DNA of 11,967 bases from Candidatus Bathyarchaeota archaeon. GTDB lineage: Archaea; Thermoproteota; Bathyarchaeia; TCS64. The notes under the pieces are model-generated. The model was given only the letters and a program-made list of their open reading frames with translations, searched no databases and had not been told where the DNA came from. Positions 1 to 7,170 of this stretch are shown piece after piece (the stretch's first letter is position 1; every line of letters begins with the position of its first letter). The DNA lies in the NCBI GenBank assembly GCA_014729945.1, contig WJJC01000109.1, forward strand, positions 1-11,967. Reading direction: 5' to 3'. A program made the position numbers and the translations under genes.

Positions 1-28
1 ACTATAGTTTCTTAATGGGGGAGAGGTT

Positions 29-106
29 AGCGGGGTAGGGCAGTCAGGTTAGCCCGCGGGGCTCATAACCCCGAGGCCGGTAGTTCAAATCTACCCCCCG
101 CTACCA
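29..106 (+). tRNA. initiator tRNA-Met (anticodon CAT), CCA encoded
   Basis: The complete cloverleaf can be read directly. The acceptor stem is AGCGGGG (29-35) with CCCCGCT (96-102). The D stem is GGGC (38-41) with GCCC (52-55). The anticodon stem is CGGGG (57-61) with CCCCG (69-73), with loop CTCATAA and anticodon CAT at 64-66. There is a 5-base variable loop, and the T stem is GGTAG (79-83) with CTACC (91-95). Discriminator A103 is followed by an encoded CCA (104-106). There is no intron. The A1-U72 first pair and the run of G-C pairs at the base of the anticodon stem are hallmarks of archaeal initiator tRNA, so I call initiator rather than elongator Met. Confidence 0.96.
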
Positions 107-145
107 TTTTCGCTCAGTTTATTTGGTTTCTTTTTGTTTCTTTTC
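107..145 (+). terminator. T-rich tract after the tRNA, probable archaeal terminator
   Basis: Directly after the encoded CCA lies a series of short T runs (107-110, 118-124, 127-145) without a stable hairpin. Oligo-T tracts are the usual intrinsic termination signal of archaeal RNA polymerase, and the position fits the end of a single tRNA transcript. This is inferred from composition only. Confidence 0.55.
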
Positions 146-403
146 GGGTATTGTTTTGATATTGTTGTTTTACCTGTTTTATTAGGTGAGAAGGGTAAGA
201 GTTTGGTTTGAACCCCCTTTTCCGTCTATTTAGGGAGACTCATACCGGATCAGCTTAAGGGTGGTTTGGATGACTGAGAATTTTAATAACTTCGCCCATG
301 AATGTATACTAGAGAGTTTATAGACGGAGAAAACATTACTGGATGAATAAATACACTTCATTAACTGAATGATTTCCTGAACAGAAACATGCGAGGCATT
401 AAA
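146..403. other. intergenic stretch with no supported gene
   Basis: Between the tRNA terminator tract and the stop codon of the HAD gene I find no convincing gene. A 17-codon ATG frame at 270-323 is too short and has no clear promoter or ribosome binding site. The mix of TGA/ATGA words around 340-385 looks like C/D boxes at first glance, but the boxes are spaced too closely for a C/D guide RNA. The stretch may hold the 3' end of the HAD transcript. Confidence 0.5.
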
Positions 404-1075
404 CTAGAGCGAATTCAGGATTTCTTCCAGTCTATGAATGGCTTCAGAGTTTTTCCCTGTCCTATCTATCAATATGCTCTTGATACCCATAGCTTCTGGT
501 CCAGCTATATCCCATCTTGGATCATCCCCGATGAAAATGCACTCAGATGGGCTTACATCTAATTGGTCTAACGCGTACTGAAATATGCGTTTATCGGGTT
601 TTCTCCACCCTACATCCACGCAGAAAACGGTAACATCGAAATACTTTTGGAGGCCATGTTTTATCAGCTCTCTTCTCCAAATATGAGACGGGCACCCCCA
701 TGGAGTATTAGATACTACGCCGAGAAGGTATCCGCGTTTCTTAAGAGCCTTTAATCTGGGTATCACGTCACCGTGGAGGTTCCCTGTCTTGAGAATGGGC
801 TCCATGAATACGCCGCACAACCTGTCAATAGTGAAGGGATCATTGATGGAGAAAATATCGCCTAGTCTTTCACATAGTGGTCTGACCCTGTTTTCTGGGG
901 ATTCATGGTTATTCCTTTGAACCTTTATCCAGATATCCTCTTTGAACTCTATTTCCTGACTGCGGAGATAGCTTATACAGTTCTCTATAGCGTTTTCCAG
1001 GACCTCTGGGAACTCGTCCCGAGTATAATAGCTTATTAACGTGTTCCCGAGGTCGAATAAAAACACCTTGACCAT
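404..1075 (-). CDS. HAD-superfamily hydrolase, subfamily IA-like
   Basis: This 223-residue protein has all four HAD motifs. Motif I is DLGNT (8-12, nucleophile D8), motif II is the serine in VVSNT (S122), motif III is the lysine in RKPDK (K159), and motif IV is GDD with a further aspartate (183-189). The helical stretch between motifs I and II (about 18-100) is a C1-type cap. These soluble enzymes usually hydrolyse small phosphorylated metabolites, or haloacids in the dehalogenase branch. The position two after the nucleophile, which is the acid/base aspartate in classical phosphatases, is Gly10 here, so phosphatase activity should not be assumed. Length is normal. The gene follows the DinB-like gene on the same strand after 129 bases. 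No strong TATA box or Shine-Dalgarno precedes the ATG, so its start and any operon link are uncertain. The substrate cannot be told from sequence. Confidence 0.88.
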   Translation of the reverse strand: MVKVFLFDLGNTLISYYTRDEFPEVLENAIENCISYLRSQEIEFKEDIWIKVQRNNHESPENRVRPLCERLGDIFSINDPFTIDRLCGVFMEPILKTGNLHGDVIPRLKALKKRGYLLGVVSNTPWGCPSHIWRRELIKHGLQKYFDVTVFCVDVGWRKPDKRIFQYALDQLDVSPSECIFIGDDPRWDIAGPEAMGIKSILIDRTGKNSEAIHRLEEILNSL

Positions 1076-1204
1076 GAGCCTATGATCCCTGTTTATCCAT
1101 TGAATTGCCAGGAGAAATAAGGTTATCCAAAACCATATGAAACCCTATTTTCAAAGTATGTCATAAAACAGGTTGACGCCACAAACCGAGACAAATAGGA
1201 GGGC

Positions 1205-1657
1205 TCATTTCTTAGGCCAGAGCCCAAGGACGCGGCGAGTTGATATGATTTGACCCAGATGGTAGCTGTTATGCTGGATGACTCCCAGTAACTCGGCGCC
1301 TACACAGGTGACCGACCCGTCACTGATCCTCACTTCCCTGTCCAAGTCCCAGTTCTCGGCGATGAACTCGAGACGTGATTTCCCCATGATAAACCTTGCC
1401 AAGAGGTCCTCCCAGCTTGACTTCTCAATATCCCAGTCCGCGTCCTCTACGTGTTCCACTTCCTTGCTACGCAATAATGCCAGTGAGTACTCAAGCCAGT
1501 AAACAATGTGATAAAGTAATTCAAGCACCGATCTCGTACCTTTAACGGTTTTCTTGGCTTCTGCAGATGATAACCCCTCAAAGGCTGCATATGGTCTCAG
1601 GTGGATATGTCTACCGTTGAGGCGATCAATGATTGATTGACGAACCCACTCACACAT
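1205..1657 (-). CDS. DinB/YfiT-like four-helix-bundle protein
   Basis: This 150-residue protein fits the DinB/YfiT superfamily of small four-helix bundles that bind a divalent metal through three histidines. H50 sits in the LLYHIVYW segment. H129 and H133 sit in the conserved late motif IQHNSYHLGQI, and the protein ends soon after with the family-typical GLWP. In bacteria such proteins act as thiol-dependent transferases or remain uncharacterised, so no reaction can be assigned here. A TATA-like element at 1678-1689 (minus strand CCTTATATTCGC) is centred about 27 bases upstream of the ATG. This supports the start and a leaderless transcript. The HAD gene lies 129 bases downstream on the same strand, and co-transcription is possible but not shown. 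Confidence 0.82.
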   Translation of the reverse strand: MCEWVRQSIIDRLNGRHIHLRPYAAFEGLSSAEAKKTVKGTRSVLELLYHIVYWLEYSLALLRSKEVEHVEDADWDIEKSSWEDLLARFIMGKSRLEFIAENWDLDREVRISDGSVTCVGAELLGVIQHNSYHLGQIISTRRVLGLWPKK

Positions 1658-1677
1658 AACTGAATGTCGGGATTAAG

Positions 1678-1689
1678 CGAATATAAGGT
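1678..1689 (-). promoter_or_regulatory. TATA box of the DinB-like gene
   Basis: Read on the minus strand, CCTTATATTCGC is centred about 27 bases before the ATG at 1657, the spacing expected of a leaderless archaeal transcript. The region to 1918 is AT-rich and holds no supported gene. A 61-codon minus-strand frame there (1673-1858) is low-complexity hydrophobic sequence and overlaps this promoter. Confidence 0.5.
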
Positions 1690-1918
1690 CTGGTGGATAA
1701 ACTAGGAACAACTCTCTCATCGATGTATGCATCTCGCTTATCGAGTAGAGTAAGATTGCAATATTTTTACGTAAGTTCAGAAAAAGATAACTAATTTTTA
1801 TTTTTAAGACATTTACAGAAATGTAACATAAACAGCAACAAGAATAACCAAAAAACAATAGAACCCTACACTATTATCAGATCAACACAACAAATAATTC
1901 AAACTATACGACGGGATA

Positions 1919-1927
1919 ATCTTAAAC
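1919..1927 (+). promoter_or_regulatory. TATA box of the first MFS gene
   Basis: ATCTTAAAC is centred about 28 bases before the ATG at 1952. No Shine-Dalgarno sequence stands before that ATG (the preceding bases are A-rich), so a leaderless start is the simplest reading. The gene therefore seems to have its own promoter, divergent from the DinB-like gene. Confidence 0.45.
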
Positions 1928-1951
1928 CCCTACATAAACAAAGACAAGAAA

Positions 1952-3145
1952 ATGCCCCACGAGGATAAACCACTAAAAACCAGCACACAACTCCACGCAA
2001 CAGCCTTTCTGCAGCAATACAGCGACTCATTGATCCAACGCTACATCAACTTACTGGCTATAGCCACAGGCGCCACAGTAGACCAGCTGGGCTTTCTCAA
2101 CGCCTCCAGAACCCTCAGCATCAACCTATTCCAGCTAATATTCGGGAGAATCGCGGATCGAATCGGAAAAAGGCCCTTGATAGTAGCTGGTAGAGCCATT
2201 AACGGCGTCATGCTGCTGGCAGTGCTCAGAATAGATGCCCCCGGCTACTTTATCACCCTTGTAATCATAGCAAGTATAGCCATCAGTATGGCCATACCCA
2301 GCTGGAACAGCCTACTAGGAGACTACACAAGCGATACAAGGCGGGGAGAGATAATAGCAGGCATAAACAGTATCGCCTACCTAGGGGGGTTAGCAGCCAT
2401 GACAACCGCCTTCCTCATAAGCATCCGAGACACAGCTTCCACCACCAGACAGAGCTACACACCGGTAATTCTACTAGCAGCAGCCGCAAGCCTTCTAAGC
2501 GCATTAACCAGCCTGACCCTGAAAGAAAAAAGAGGTAAACAGATTAAACCCGATCTGAGACTGGGTGAGATATGGAGGGATAAGGCTCTCACCCGCTTCC
2601 TCACACTCACATTCCTGTATAACCTGGGATCAAGCATCGCGATGCCCTTATTCCCCTACATATTATCAGAGAAACTACATCTAACAGTATGGCAGGTCGC
2701 GGTCACAAGCATCACAAACACACTAATAGGAGCCCTCAGCCAGCGGAAAATCGGGGCTATAATGGATCACGTTGGCAGAAGACAGGTACTCACCCTGAGC
2801 CGCATAGTGATGGCGGGTAGCTGCCTTATCTACCCTTTTGCAACCCACTGGAGCCACATAGCATTAGTAGAAGCCATAAGCGGACTTGGAATAGCCTCAT
2901 GGCTCAGCAGCCAGAGCACATACATCATAGACATCGCCCCAATCCATCTAAGAGCTACCTACCTGGCCAGTAGCATGGCAACCATAGGCGTAGCCACCTT
3001 CATCGGATCAAATCTAGGTGGCCAAGTAGTCCAGAACATACTAGGTGGAGAACTTGCGGCAGTCCAGATCGGGCTCATAACCGCGGGGGTCCTAAGACTC
3101 GTGCTGGGCTTAACATACATGAGCTTACCCGAGACAAGACCCTAA
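1952..3145 (+). CDS. major facilitator superfamily transporter (copy 1 of a tandem pair)
   Basis: This 397-residue membrane protein has alternating hydrophobic segments consistent with twelve helices in two halves. The MFS motif A loop between helices 2 and 3 is GRIADRIGKR (65-74). Its counterpart in the second half, GAIMDHVGRR, starts near residue 268. Other conserved stretches are PSWNSLLGDYT in the first half and IAPIHLRATYLASS followed by FIGSNLGG near the end. Length is typical of MFS. It is likely a cytoplasmic-membrane secondary transporter, perhaps a drug or metabolite exporter, but the substrate cannot be read from sequence. It is followed after 43 bases by a close paralogue of the same length and motif positions. 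The start is supported by the upstream TATA-like element. Confidence 0.9.
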   Translation: MPHEDKPLKTSTQLHATAFLQQYSDSLIQRYINLLAIATGATVDQLGFLNASRTLSINLFQLIFGRIADRIGKRPLIVAGRAINGVMLLAVLRIDAPGYFITLVIIASIAISMAIPSWNSLLGDYTSDTRRGEIIAGINSIAYLGGLAAMTTAFLISIRDTASTTRQSYTPVILLAAAASLLSALTSLTLKEKRGKQIKPDLRLGEIWRDKALTRFLTLTFLYNLGSSIAMPLFPYILSEKLHLTVWQVAVTSITNTLIGALSQRKIGAIMDHVGRRQVLTLSRIVMAGSCLIYPFATHWSHIALVEAISGLGIASWLSSQSTYIIDIAPIHLRATYLASSMATIGVATFIGSNLGGQVVQNILGGELAAVQIGLITAGVLRLVLGLTYMSLPETRP

Positions 3146-3156
3146 GTTTCAGATAT

Positions 3157-3164
3157 CTTTATAC
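3157..3164 (+). promoter_or_regulatory. TATA box of the second MFS gene
   Basis: CTTTATAC lies in the 43-base gap between the two MFS genes, centred 28 bases before the ATG at 3189. It suggests that the second copy is transcribed from its own start as a leaderless message and does not depend only on read-through from the first copy. Confidence 0.6.
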
Positions 3165-3188
3165 CCTTGAATGTGATCCAAGGGCGAA

Positions 3189-4388
3189 ATGAGCGACGAG
3201 GAGACACCCTTACAGACCAACAGGATCCTGATGGCGACAGGGTTCACACAATTATTCAGTGACAGCCTTAACAACCGCTTCAACAATCTCCTCGTCGCAG
3301 CAGCAGGCGCCACAGTCAACCAGATGGGGTTCCTTCAGGGCGCCAAGAGCCTCAGCGCCAACCTAACCCAACTACTATCCGGCCAGTTATCGGATCGTTA
3401 TGGAAAGAGGAGATTTATCTCAGCGGGTCGTATTCTTAACGCTCTAGCTATCACAGCCCTGTTATTGACTGATAACCCGGGCAGGTTAATCTGGTTAGTG
3501 ATCCTCAGTAGCTTCGGTAACGGTCTAAGCATACCAAGCTGGAATAGTCTCTTAGGCGACTACACAACCCAATCCAACAGGGGCAGAATAATCGGCGCCA
3601 TCAACGCCATCAGCCAACTGGGCAGCTTCACCGCCATGGTGATCGCCATACTAATCAGCATAAACCAAATCGGCGACACCACCACCGCGAGCTACCACAT
3701 AGTACTAGCCCTAGCCGCAGCCACCAGCCTACTAAGCGGAATACTGATACTGAGGACAACAGAGAAACCACTACGAGAGAACCGGCGAAAACTCAACATA
3801 AGTGAACTATTCAGAGACCCCAAGCTAACAAGGTACCTCGCCCTCAACTTCCTCTATGGGGCAGGCATGAGCTTTGCGTGGCCCCTATTCCCCATGGTGA
3901 TAACCCACCGCCTCAACATGAGGATATGGCAGATAAGCACCCTGAGCCTCACCAGTAGCCTTGTAAGTACACTAAGCCAGCGTAGACTGGGTAACCTCAT
4001 GGATAATATCGGTAGGAAACCCATAATCACCATGAGCCGCCTCACCATGGCTATCGCCCCCATAACCTACGCTCTAGCAACCCAGTGGTGGCACATAGCC
4101 ATAGGCGAGCTATTCCTAGGCTTCGGCATGGCCGCCTGGATGAGCAGCGAATCCACCTACATCATCGACCTGGCCCCCGGTGAGCTACGGGCCACCTATC
4201 TGGCCAGTAGCACAGCGGCCTTCGGCGTAGCCAGCTTCATAGGCTCCAACCTGGGCGGCTACATCATAGACACTTACTTCGGCGGCGTCGCGGGCCTCAA
4301 CAAGGGCTTATTCCTCAGCAGCGCCCTGAGAATCATATTCGGGTTAGCCTACTTCACAGCCTACGAGTCCAAACCAGAAACACAATAA
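3189..4388 (+). CDS. major facilitator superfamily transporter (copy 2 of a tandem pair)
   Basis: This 399-residue transporter is paralogous to the gene just upstream and aligns with it nearly end to end. Motif A is GQLSDRYGKR (65-74, the same position as in copy 1), and the second-half equivalent is GNLMDNIGRK. It shares PSWNSLLGDYT, STYIID followed by LRATYLASS, and FIGSNLGG with copy 1. The N-terminal helices and the central loop differ most, for example the segment after helix 6 before RKLNISELFRD. The protein sits in the cytoplasmic membrane with twelve predicted helices. It is probably a proton- or ion-coupled transporter of unknown substrate. A TATA box lies 28 bases upstream, and the metallo-hydrolase gene begins 30 bases downstream on the same strand, so those two may share a transcript. 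The pair could have split into transporters for different substrates, or could act as a heterodimer. The sequence does not decide this. Confidence 0.9.
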   Translation: MSDEETPLQTNRILMATGFTQLFSDSLNNRFNNLLVAAAGATVNQMGFLQGAKSLSANLTQLLSGQLSDRYGKRRFISAGRILNALAITALLLTDNPGRLIWLVILSSFGNGLSIPSWNSLLGDYTTQSNRGRIIGAINAISQLGSFTAMVIAILISINQIGDTTTASYHIVLALAAATSLLSGILILRTTEKPLRENRRKLNISELFRDPKLTRYLALNFLYGAGMSFAWPLFPMVITHRLNMRIWQISTLSLTSSLVSTLSQRRLGNLMDNIGRKPIITMSRLTMAIAPITYALATQWWHIAIGELFLGFGMAAWMSSESTYIIDLAPGELRATYLASSTAAFGVASFIGSNLGGYIIDTYFGGVAGLNKGLFLSSALRIIFGLAYFTAYESKPETQ

Positions 4389-4418
4389 ACCAGAAACAAC
4401 ACCATATACATGATACAT

Positions 4419-5054
4419 ATGAAAGTAAAATGGCTAGGCCACGCAAGCTGGCAGATCAATACAGATGACAAAATCATCTACCTGGACCCCTATGAAGGAG
4501 AATACGAGGAGAAAGCAGACATCATCCTAAGCACCCACCACCATGATGATCACTGCAAACCCGAAAAAGTAAAAAAAGCCAAGAAAGACTCCACAAAGAT
4601 AATCGCCACAATTGAATGCGGTGAAAAAATAGGCACAGAGGTAACCACCCTTAAACCCGGTGAAACCACCACCATAGACGATGTAAAGATACACGCCGTA
4701 GAGGCATACAACTTTAAACGCTTCAGAAGCCCGGACACACCCTACCACCCCAAAGGAATAGGCGTAGGATACATAGTGGAAGCCGAAGGAAAAAGAGTAT
4801 ACCATACAGGAGACACAGACTTCATCGATGAGATGAAGAAAATCAAGGCCATCGATCTATTACTGGTTCCAAGCGGTGGAACATACACTATGGACAACCC
4901 TGAGGCCGCGGATGCAACCATCGAGATCAATCCAAAGCAGGCAGTACCCATGCACATATGGGACACCGACCCATCTGAGTACAAAGAAAAAGTGGAAGAG
5001 GCATGTGACACCCAGGTAAAGATAATGAAACCCGGTGAAACACTAACCCTCTAG
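4419..5054 (+). CDS. metallo-beta-lactamase-fold hydrolase, UlaG/UPF0173-like
   Basis: I place the start at the second of two close ATGs (the first is at 4410) because family members begin with the strand MKVKWLGHAS. The product is then 211 residues. Zinc ligands are visible: HHHDDH (H40, H42, D44, H45), the HTGDTDF segment (H129, D132) and H179 in PMHIWD. The HPKGIGVGY stretch near 110 is typical of the UlaG/UPF0173 branch, whose members are cytoplasmic metal-dependent hydrolases such as L-ascorbate-6-phosphate lactonase, many without a known substrate. The gene lies 30 bases after the second MFS gene on the same strand, suggesting a shared transcript. No Shine-Dalgarno is evident. Its stop is separated by a single base from the stop of the convergent M20 gene. 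Confidence 0.87.
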   Translation: MKVKWLGHASWQINTDDKIIYLDPYEGEYEEKADIILSTHHHDDHCKPEKVKKAKKDSTKIIATIECGEKIGTEVTTLKPGETTTIDDVKIHAVEAYNFKRFRSPDTPYHPKGIGVGYIVEAEGKRVYHTGDTDFIDEMKKIKAIDLLLVPSGGTYTMDNPEAADATIEINPKQAVPMHIWDTDPSEYKEKVEEACDTQVKIMKPGETLTL

Positions 5055-5055
5055 A

Positions 5056-6483
5056 CTATTTTTCCCACATATCAAGGGGAGGCTCCAAACCCTCAGGCAA
5101 CGGGGTCTCATATTCTTTACCCCGTGTTCTCTCATCATGCTCCTCCCAGGCTTTCTCACGTAGCTCTTCACTCTGCAGCATATCCAAGGCACTGGCTGCC
5201 AGGACCTTGGAGGCGAAGATTAGACTCTTATGACCAGTGCTATACGCTCCTCCGGCTACATTCATCCAGCTATGACCAGGTGTGCCCAGTGGCCACGTAG
5301 CCGTGCTGAACTCCATGGTGGGCGCTTTCCAGCTTACATCACTCACATCCGTGCTCCCGGGGCGGGTAATCCCCTCGTTCCAGGCATCAGGTACACTGGT
5401 GTCTATAACAACATCCACCAGCTTCTCCCAGCCCGGCCTCCTAGTTTTACGAAGCGACCCCATCTTATCCTCACGACTAACAGTACTGGTTAGCTCCTTG
5501 AGCCACTCAATCTCTTCATCAGTATACTCCGGTGTTCCGATCATCCTCATATTCTTGAGGACCACATCACTCAGCACCTTACTGGGTATCTTGTTATAGA
5601 TGGCCTTGAGGAACTCCACCTCTAGCTCAGTCTCGGTCATCATGGCTGCACCCTCAGCGATCTTCAAGACCCTTTCATAGATTTGATCAACTTGATCCCT
5701 GTGAGGCGCCCTCACTAGGTACCAGCTGCGGGCATAATCCGGCACCACGTTAGGCTGGCCCCCGCCCTCTTCAATAACATAATGAATCCTAGCGTCCTCT
5801 ATAATATGCTCTCTTAGGAAGTTAACCCCAATATTCATCAACTCCACAGCATCAAGTGCGCTTCTACCCTGCTCGGGGCTACCAGCCGCGTGACTGGTCT
5901 TACCTCTGAAATGGAACTTGACGCTGTTATTAGCTAGACTGCTGGCTAGGCTCGCTGTATTCATGCTACTGGGGTGGTGGCTTAACACGAAGTCAACGCC
6001 ATCGAAGACACCGTCGCGGACCATCCACACCTTGCCGCTGGCGCTCTCCTCCGCCGGTGTTCCGAAGAATTTTACAGTACCCTCTAGGCCGTGCTCCTCC
6101 ATGGCGTATCGTATGGCTATGGCTCCAGCTAATCCTGTGGCTCCATGGATGTTATGCCCACATCCGTGACCCGGTGCACCCTCCTCCAGCGGATCCTTCT
6201 CTGTCTTCACCTTCTGGCTTAGCCCAGGTAGGGCATCGTATTCACCCATAACACCTACAACGGGTCCTCCTTCTCCCCATGTGGCTACAAACGCGGTGGG
6301 CATCCCACCCAAGCCGCTCTCCAAGGCGAATCCGTGTCGCCTAAGCTCTTCACTCAATAATTTAGCTGAGTTATCCTCCAGTAAGCCGAGTTCAGCGTAT
6401 TCCCATATCTCATCACTGATCTCGATGATCCTATCACTGTTCTCCTGTATCCAGTTAATGGCGGTTTCCTTAACCTTCTCCAT
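5056..6483 (-). CDS. M20-family amidohydrolase, AbgB-like
   Basis: This 475-residue protein matches the AbgB branch of M20 metallopeptidases closely in length and motifs. It has GEYDALPGLSQ (80-90), the metal-binding HGCGHN (106-111), the catalytic glutamates in PAEES (E145-E146), H169-H170 in the LSHHPSS segment, and the dimerisation-domain signature beginning HAAGSPEQGRSALDA (198-212). Late conserved blocks are STDVSDVSW and TPGHSWMNVAGG. In Escherichia coli, AbgB with AbgA forms p-aminobenzoyl-glutamate hydrolase, supplied by the transporter AbgT. Related M20 enzymes cleave other N-acyl or dipeptide amides. Neither AbgA nor AbgT is visible nearby, so the substrate is open, and the enzyme may be homomeric. 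No signal peptide is seen, so it is cytoplasmic. The ATG at 6483 is supported by an upstream TATA box. Confidence 0.92.
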   Translation of the reverse strand: MEKVKETAINWIQENSDRIIEISDEIWEYAELGLLEDNSAKLLSEELRRHGFALESGLGGMPTAFVATWGEGGPVVGVMGEYDALPGLSQKVKTEKDPLEEGAPGHGCGHNIHGATGLAGAIAIRYAMEEHGLEGTVKFFGTPAEESASGKVWMVRDGVFDGVDFVLSHHPSSMNTASLASSLANNSVKFHFRGKTSHAAGSPEQGRSALDAVELMNIGVNFLREHIIEDARIHYVIEEGGGQPNVVPDYARSWYLVRAPHRDQVDQIYERVLKIAEGAAMMTETELEVEFLKAIYNKIPSKVLSDVVLKNMRMIGTPEYTDEEIEWLKELTSTVSREDKMGSLRKTRRPGWEKLVDVVIDTSVPDAWNEGITRPGSTDVSDVSWKAPTMEFSTATWPLGTPGHSWMNVAGGAYSTGHKSLIFASKVLAASALDMLQSEELREKAWEEHDERTRGKEYETPLPEGLEPPLDMWEK

Positions 6484-6502
6484 AATAATCTGTATTGATT
6501 AG

Positions 6503-6510
6503 ATTAAATC
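6503..6510 (-). promoter_or_regulatory. TATA box of the M20 gene
   Basis: Minus-strand GATTTAAT, preceded by the purine-rich AAAAGG that resembles a BRE, is centred about 24 bases upstream of the M20 ATG. It falls in the 37-base gap after the stop of the preceding same-strand gene. The M20 gene may therefore be transcribed independently of that neighbour. Confidence 0.55.
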
Positions 6511-6520
6511 CCTTTTAACA

Positions 6521-7072
6521 CTACTCACAGAGATCAATATACTCTATGAGGATATTTTTCAGGACAACCCGGTAAGCGGGATAATAGGCTTCACGGTACG
6601 ACTCGGTGTGATGCATGGGTACTATGCCCTCTTCTTCTATCCGGTCATCAATCTCCTCTATATCAGCTAGGGGGATATCGTGTTCATTCTCTGCTGCCAT
6701 TCTCCTAAACTCGCTCCAGTACGCGAGAAACGTATCCTCATCTCCTTTGTGTTCCGCCGACTTCTGAATAACCGTGTAAAGGGTCTCAAGATCTCCATCC
6801 TGATTGAGGTACTGCCGCAGGTTAACCCGCACCATTTCCCTGTCGGGTGATACAGGCTCCAGAAGTGGATCTTCTGCGTGATCCGTAAGATCTATTCTAC
6901 CCGCTTCCTCAACTAGAATACTCCACGCTTTTTCTGAGATAATGTGCCCGACACCGAATACCCCCTGATATAGTTGCTTGTAGACGTCTCTAGCCTCTGC
7001 TCTAGGACGTGTTTGGAGATGCTGCTTTATGAGTTTTCTAACCTTCAAGTAGACCACAGTTATTACACCCAT
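6521..7072 (-). CDS. conserved-looking protein of unknown function
   Basis: I do not recognise a named family. The product is up to 183 residues, soluble and charged, mostly helical, with no signal peptide or membrane segment. Blocks that look constrained are ARDVYKQLYQGVFGVGHII (27-45, with H43), EPVSPDREMVRVNLRQYL (72-89) and PMHHTESYREAYYPAYRVV (152-170). The histidine pair H154-H155, H43 and the conserved acids and arginines would suit an enzyme or a nucleotide/metal-binding protein, but that is a guess. The TATA-like element upstream (minus strand ATAAATATA, 7086-7094) is only about 18 bases from the ATG at 7072. A leaderless transcript would therefore favour the in-frame GTG at residue 6 (7057) or TTG at residue 9 (7048). 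The gene is divergent from the KaiC-like gene and is followed after 37 bases by the M20 gene. Confidence 0.75.
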   Translation of the reverse strand: MGVITVVYLKVRKLIKQHLQTRPRAEARDVYKQLYQGVFGVGHIISEKAWSILVEEAGRIDLTDHAEDPLLEPVSPDREMVRVNLRQYLNQDGDLETLYTVIQKSAEHKGDEDTFLAYWSEFRRMAAENEHDIPLADIEEIDDRIEEEGIVPMHHTESYREAYYPAYRVVLKNILIEYIDLCE

Positions 7073-7085
7073 ATGTTTAGAGAAG

Positions 7086-7094
7086 TATATTTAT
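7086..7094 (-). promoter_or_regulatory. TATA box of the unknown-function gene
   Basis: Minus-strand ATAAATATA lies in the divergent gap between the unknown-function gene and the KaiC-like gene. It is the best TATA-like element for the minus gene, but it sits only 18 bases from the annotated ATG. This suggests that translation starts a few codons downstream. Confidence 0.45.
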
Positions 7095-7138
7095 CGTACC
7101 CCCAAGCCATTAACATATATTCCAAAAATTATTCAGAT

Positions 7139-7152
7139 GTTAATCATTTATC
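7139..7152 (+). promoter_or_regulatory. possible TATA region of the KaiC-like gene
   Basis: GTTAATCATTTATC contains two overlapping TATA-like words, centred about 22 and 28 bases before the TTG at 7171. Either would give a leaderless or nearly leaderless message beginning at that TTG. The whole gap is AT-rich, so the match is weak evidence. Confidence 0.3.
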
Positions 7153-7170
7153 TCATAATCGCTTATTTTT

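Noticed and set aside
340..385. ATGA and CTGA words resembling C/D box guide RNA elements near 340-385
   Set aside because: The C'-like and D-like words are only a few bases apart and the first C-like box is poor, so no guide segment of normal length fits.
1673..1858. 61-codon minus-strand frame, hydrophobic and cysteine-rich
   Set aside because: It is low-complexity translation of AT-rich intergenic DNA, overlaps the likely DinB-gene promoter and has no recognisable motif.
4527..4805. Minus-strand frames opposite the UlaG-like gene (4527-5011)
   Set aside because: They are antisense shadows of a well-supported metallo-hydrolase with all zinc ligands, and their translations are biased and motif-free.
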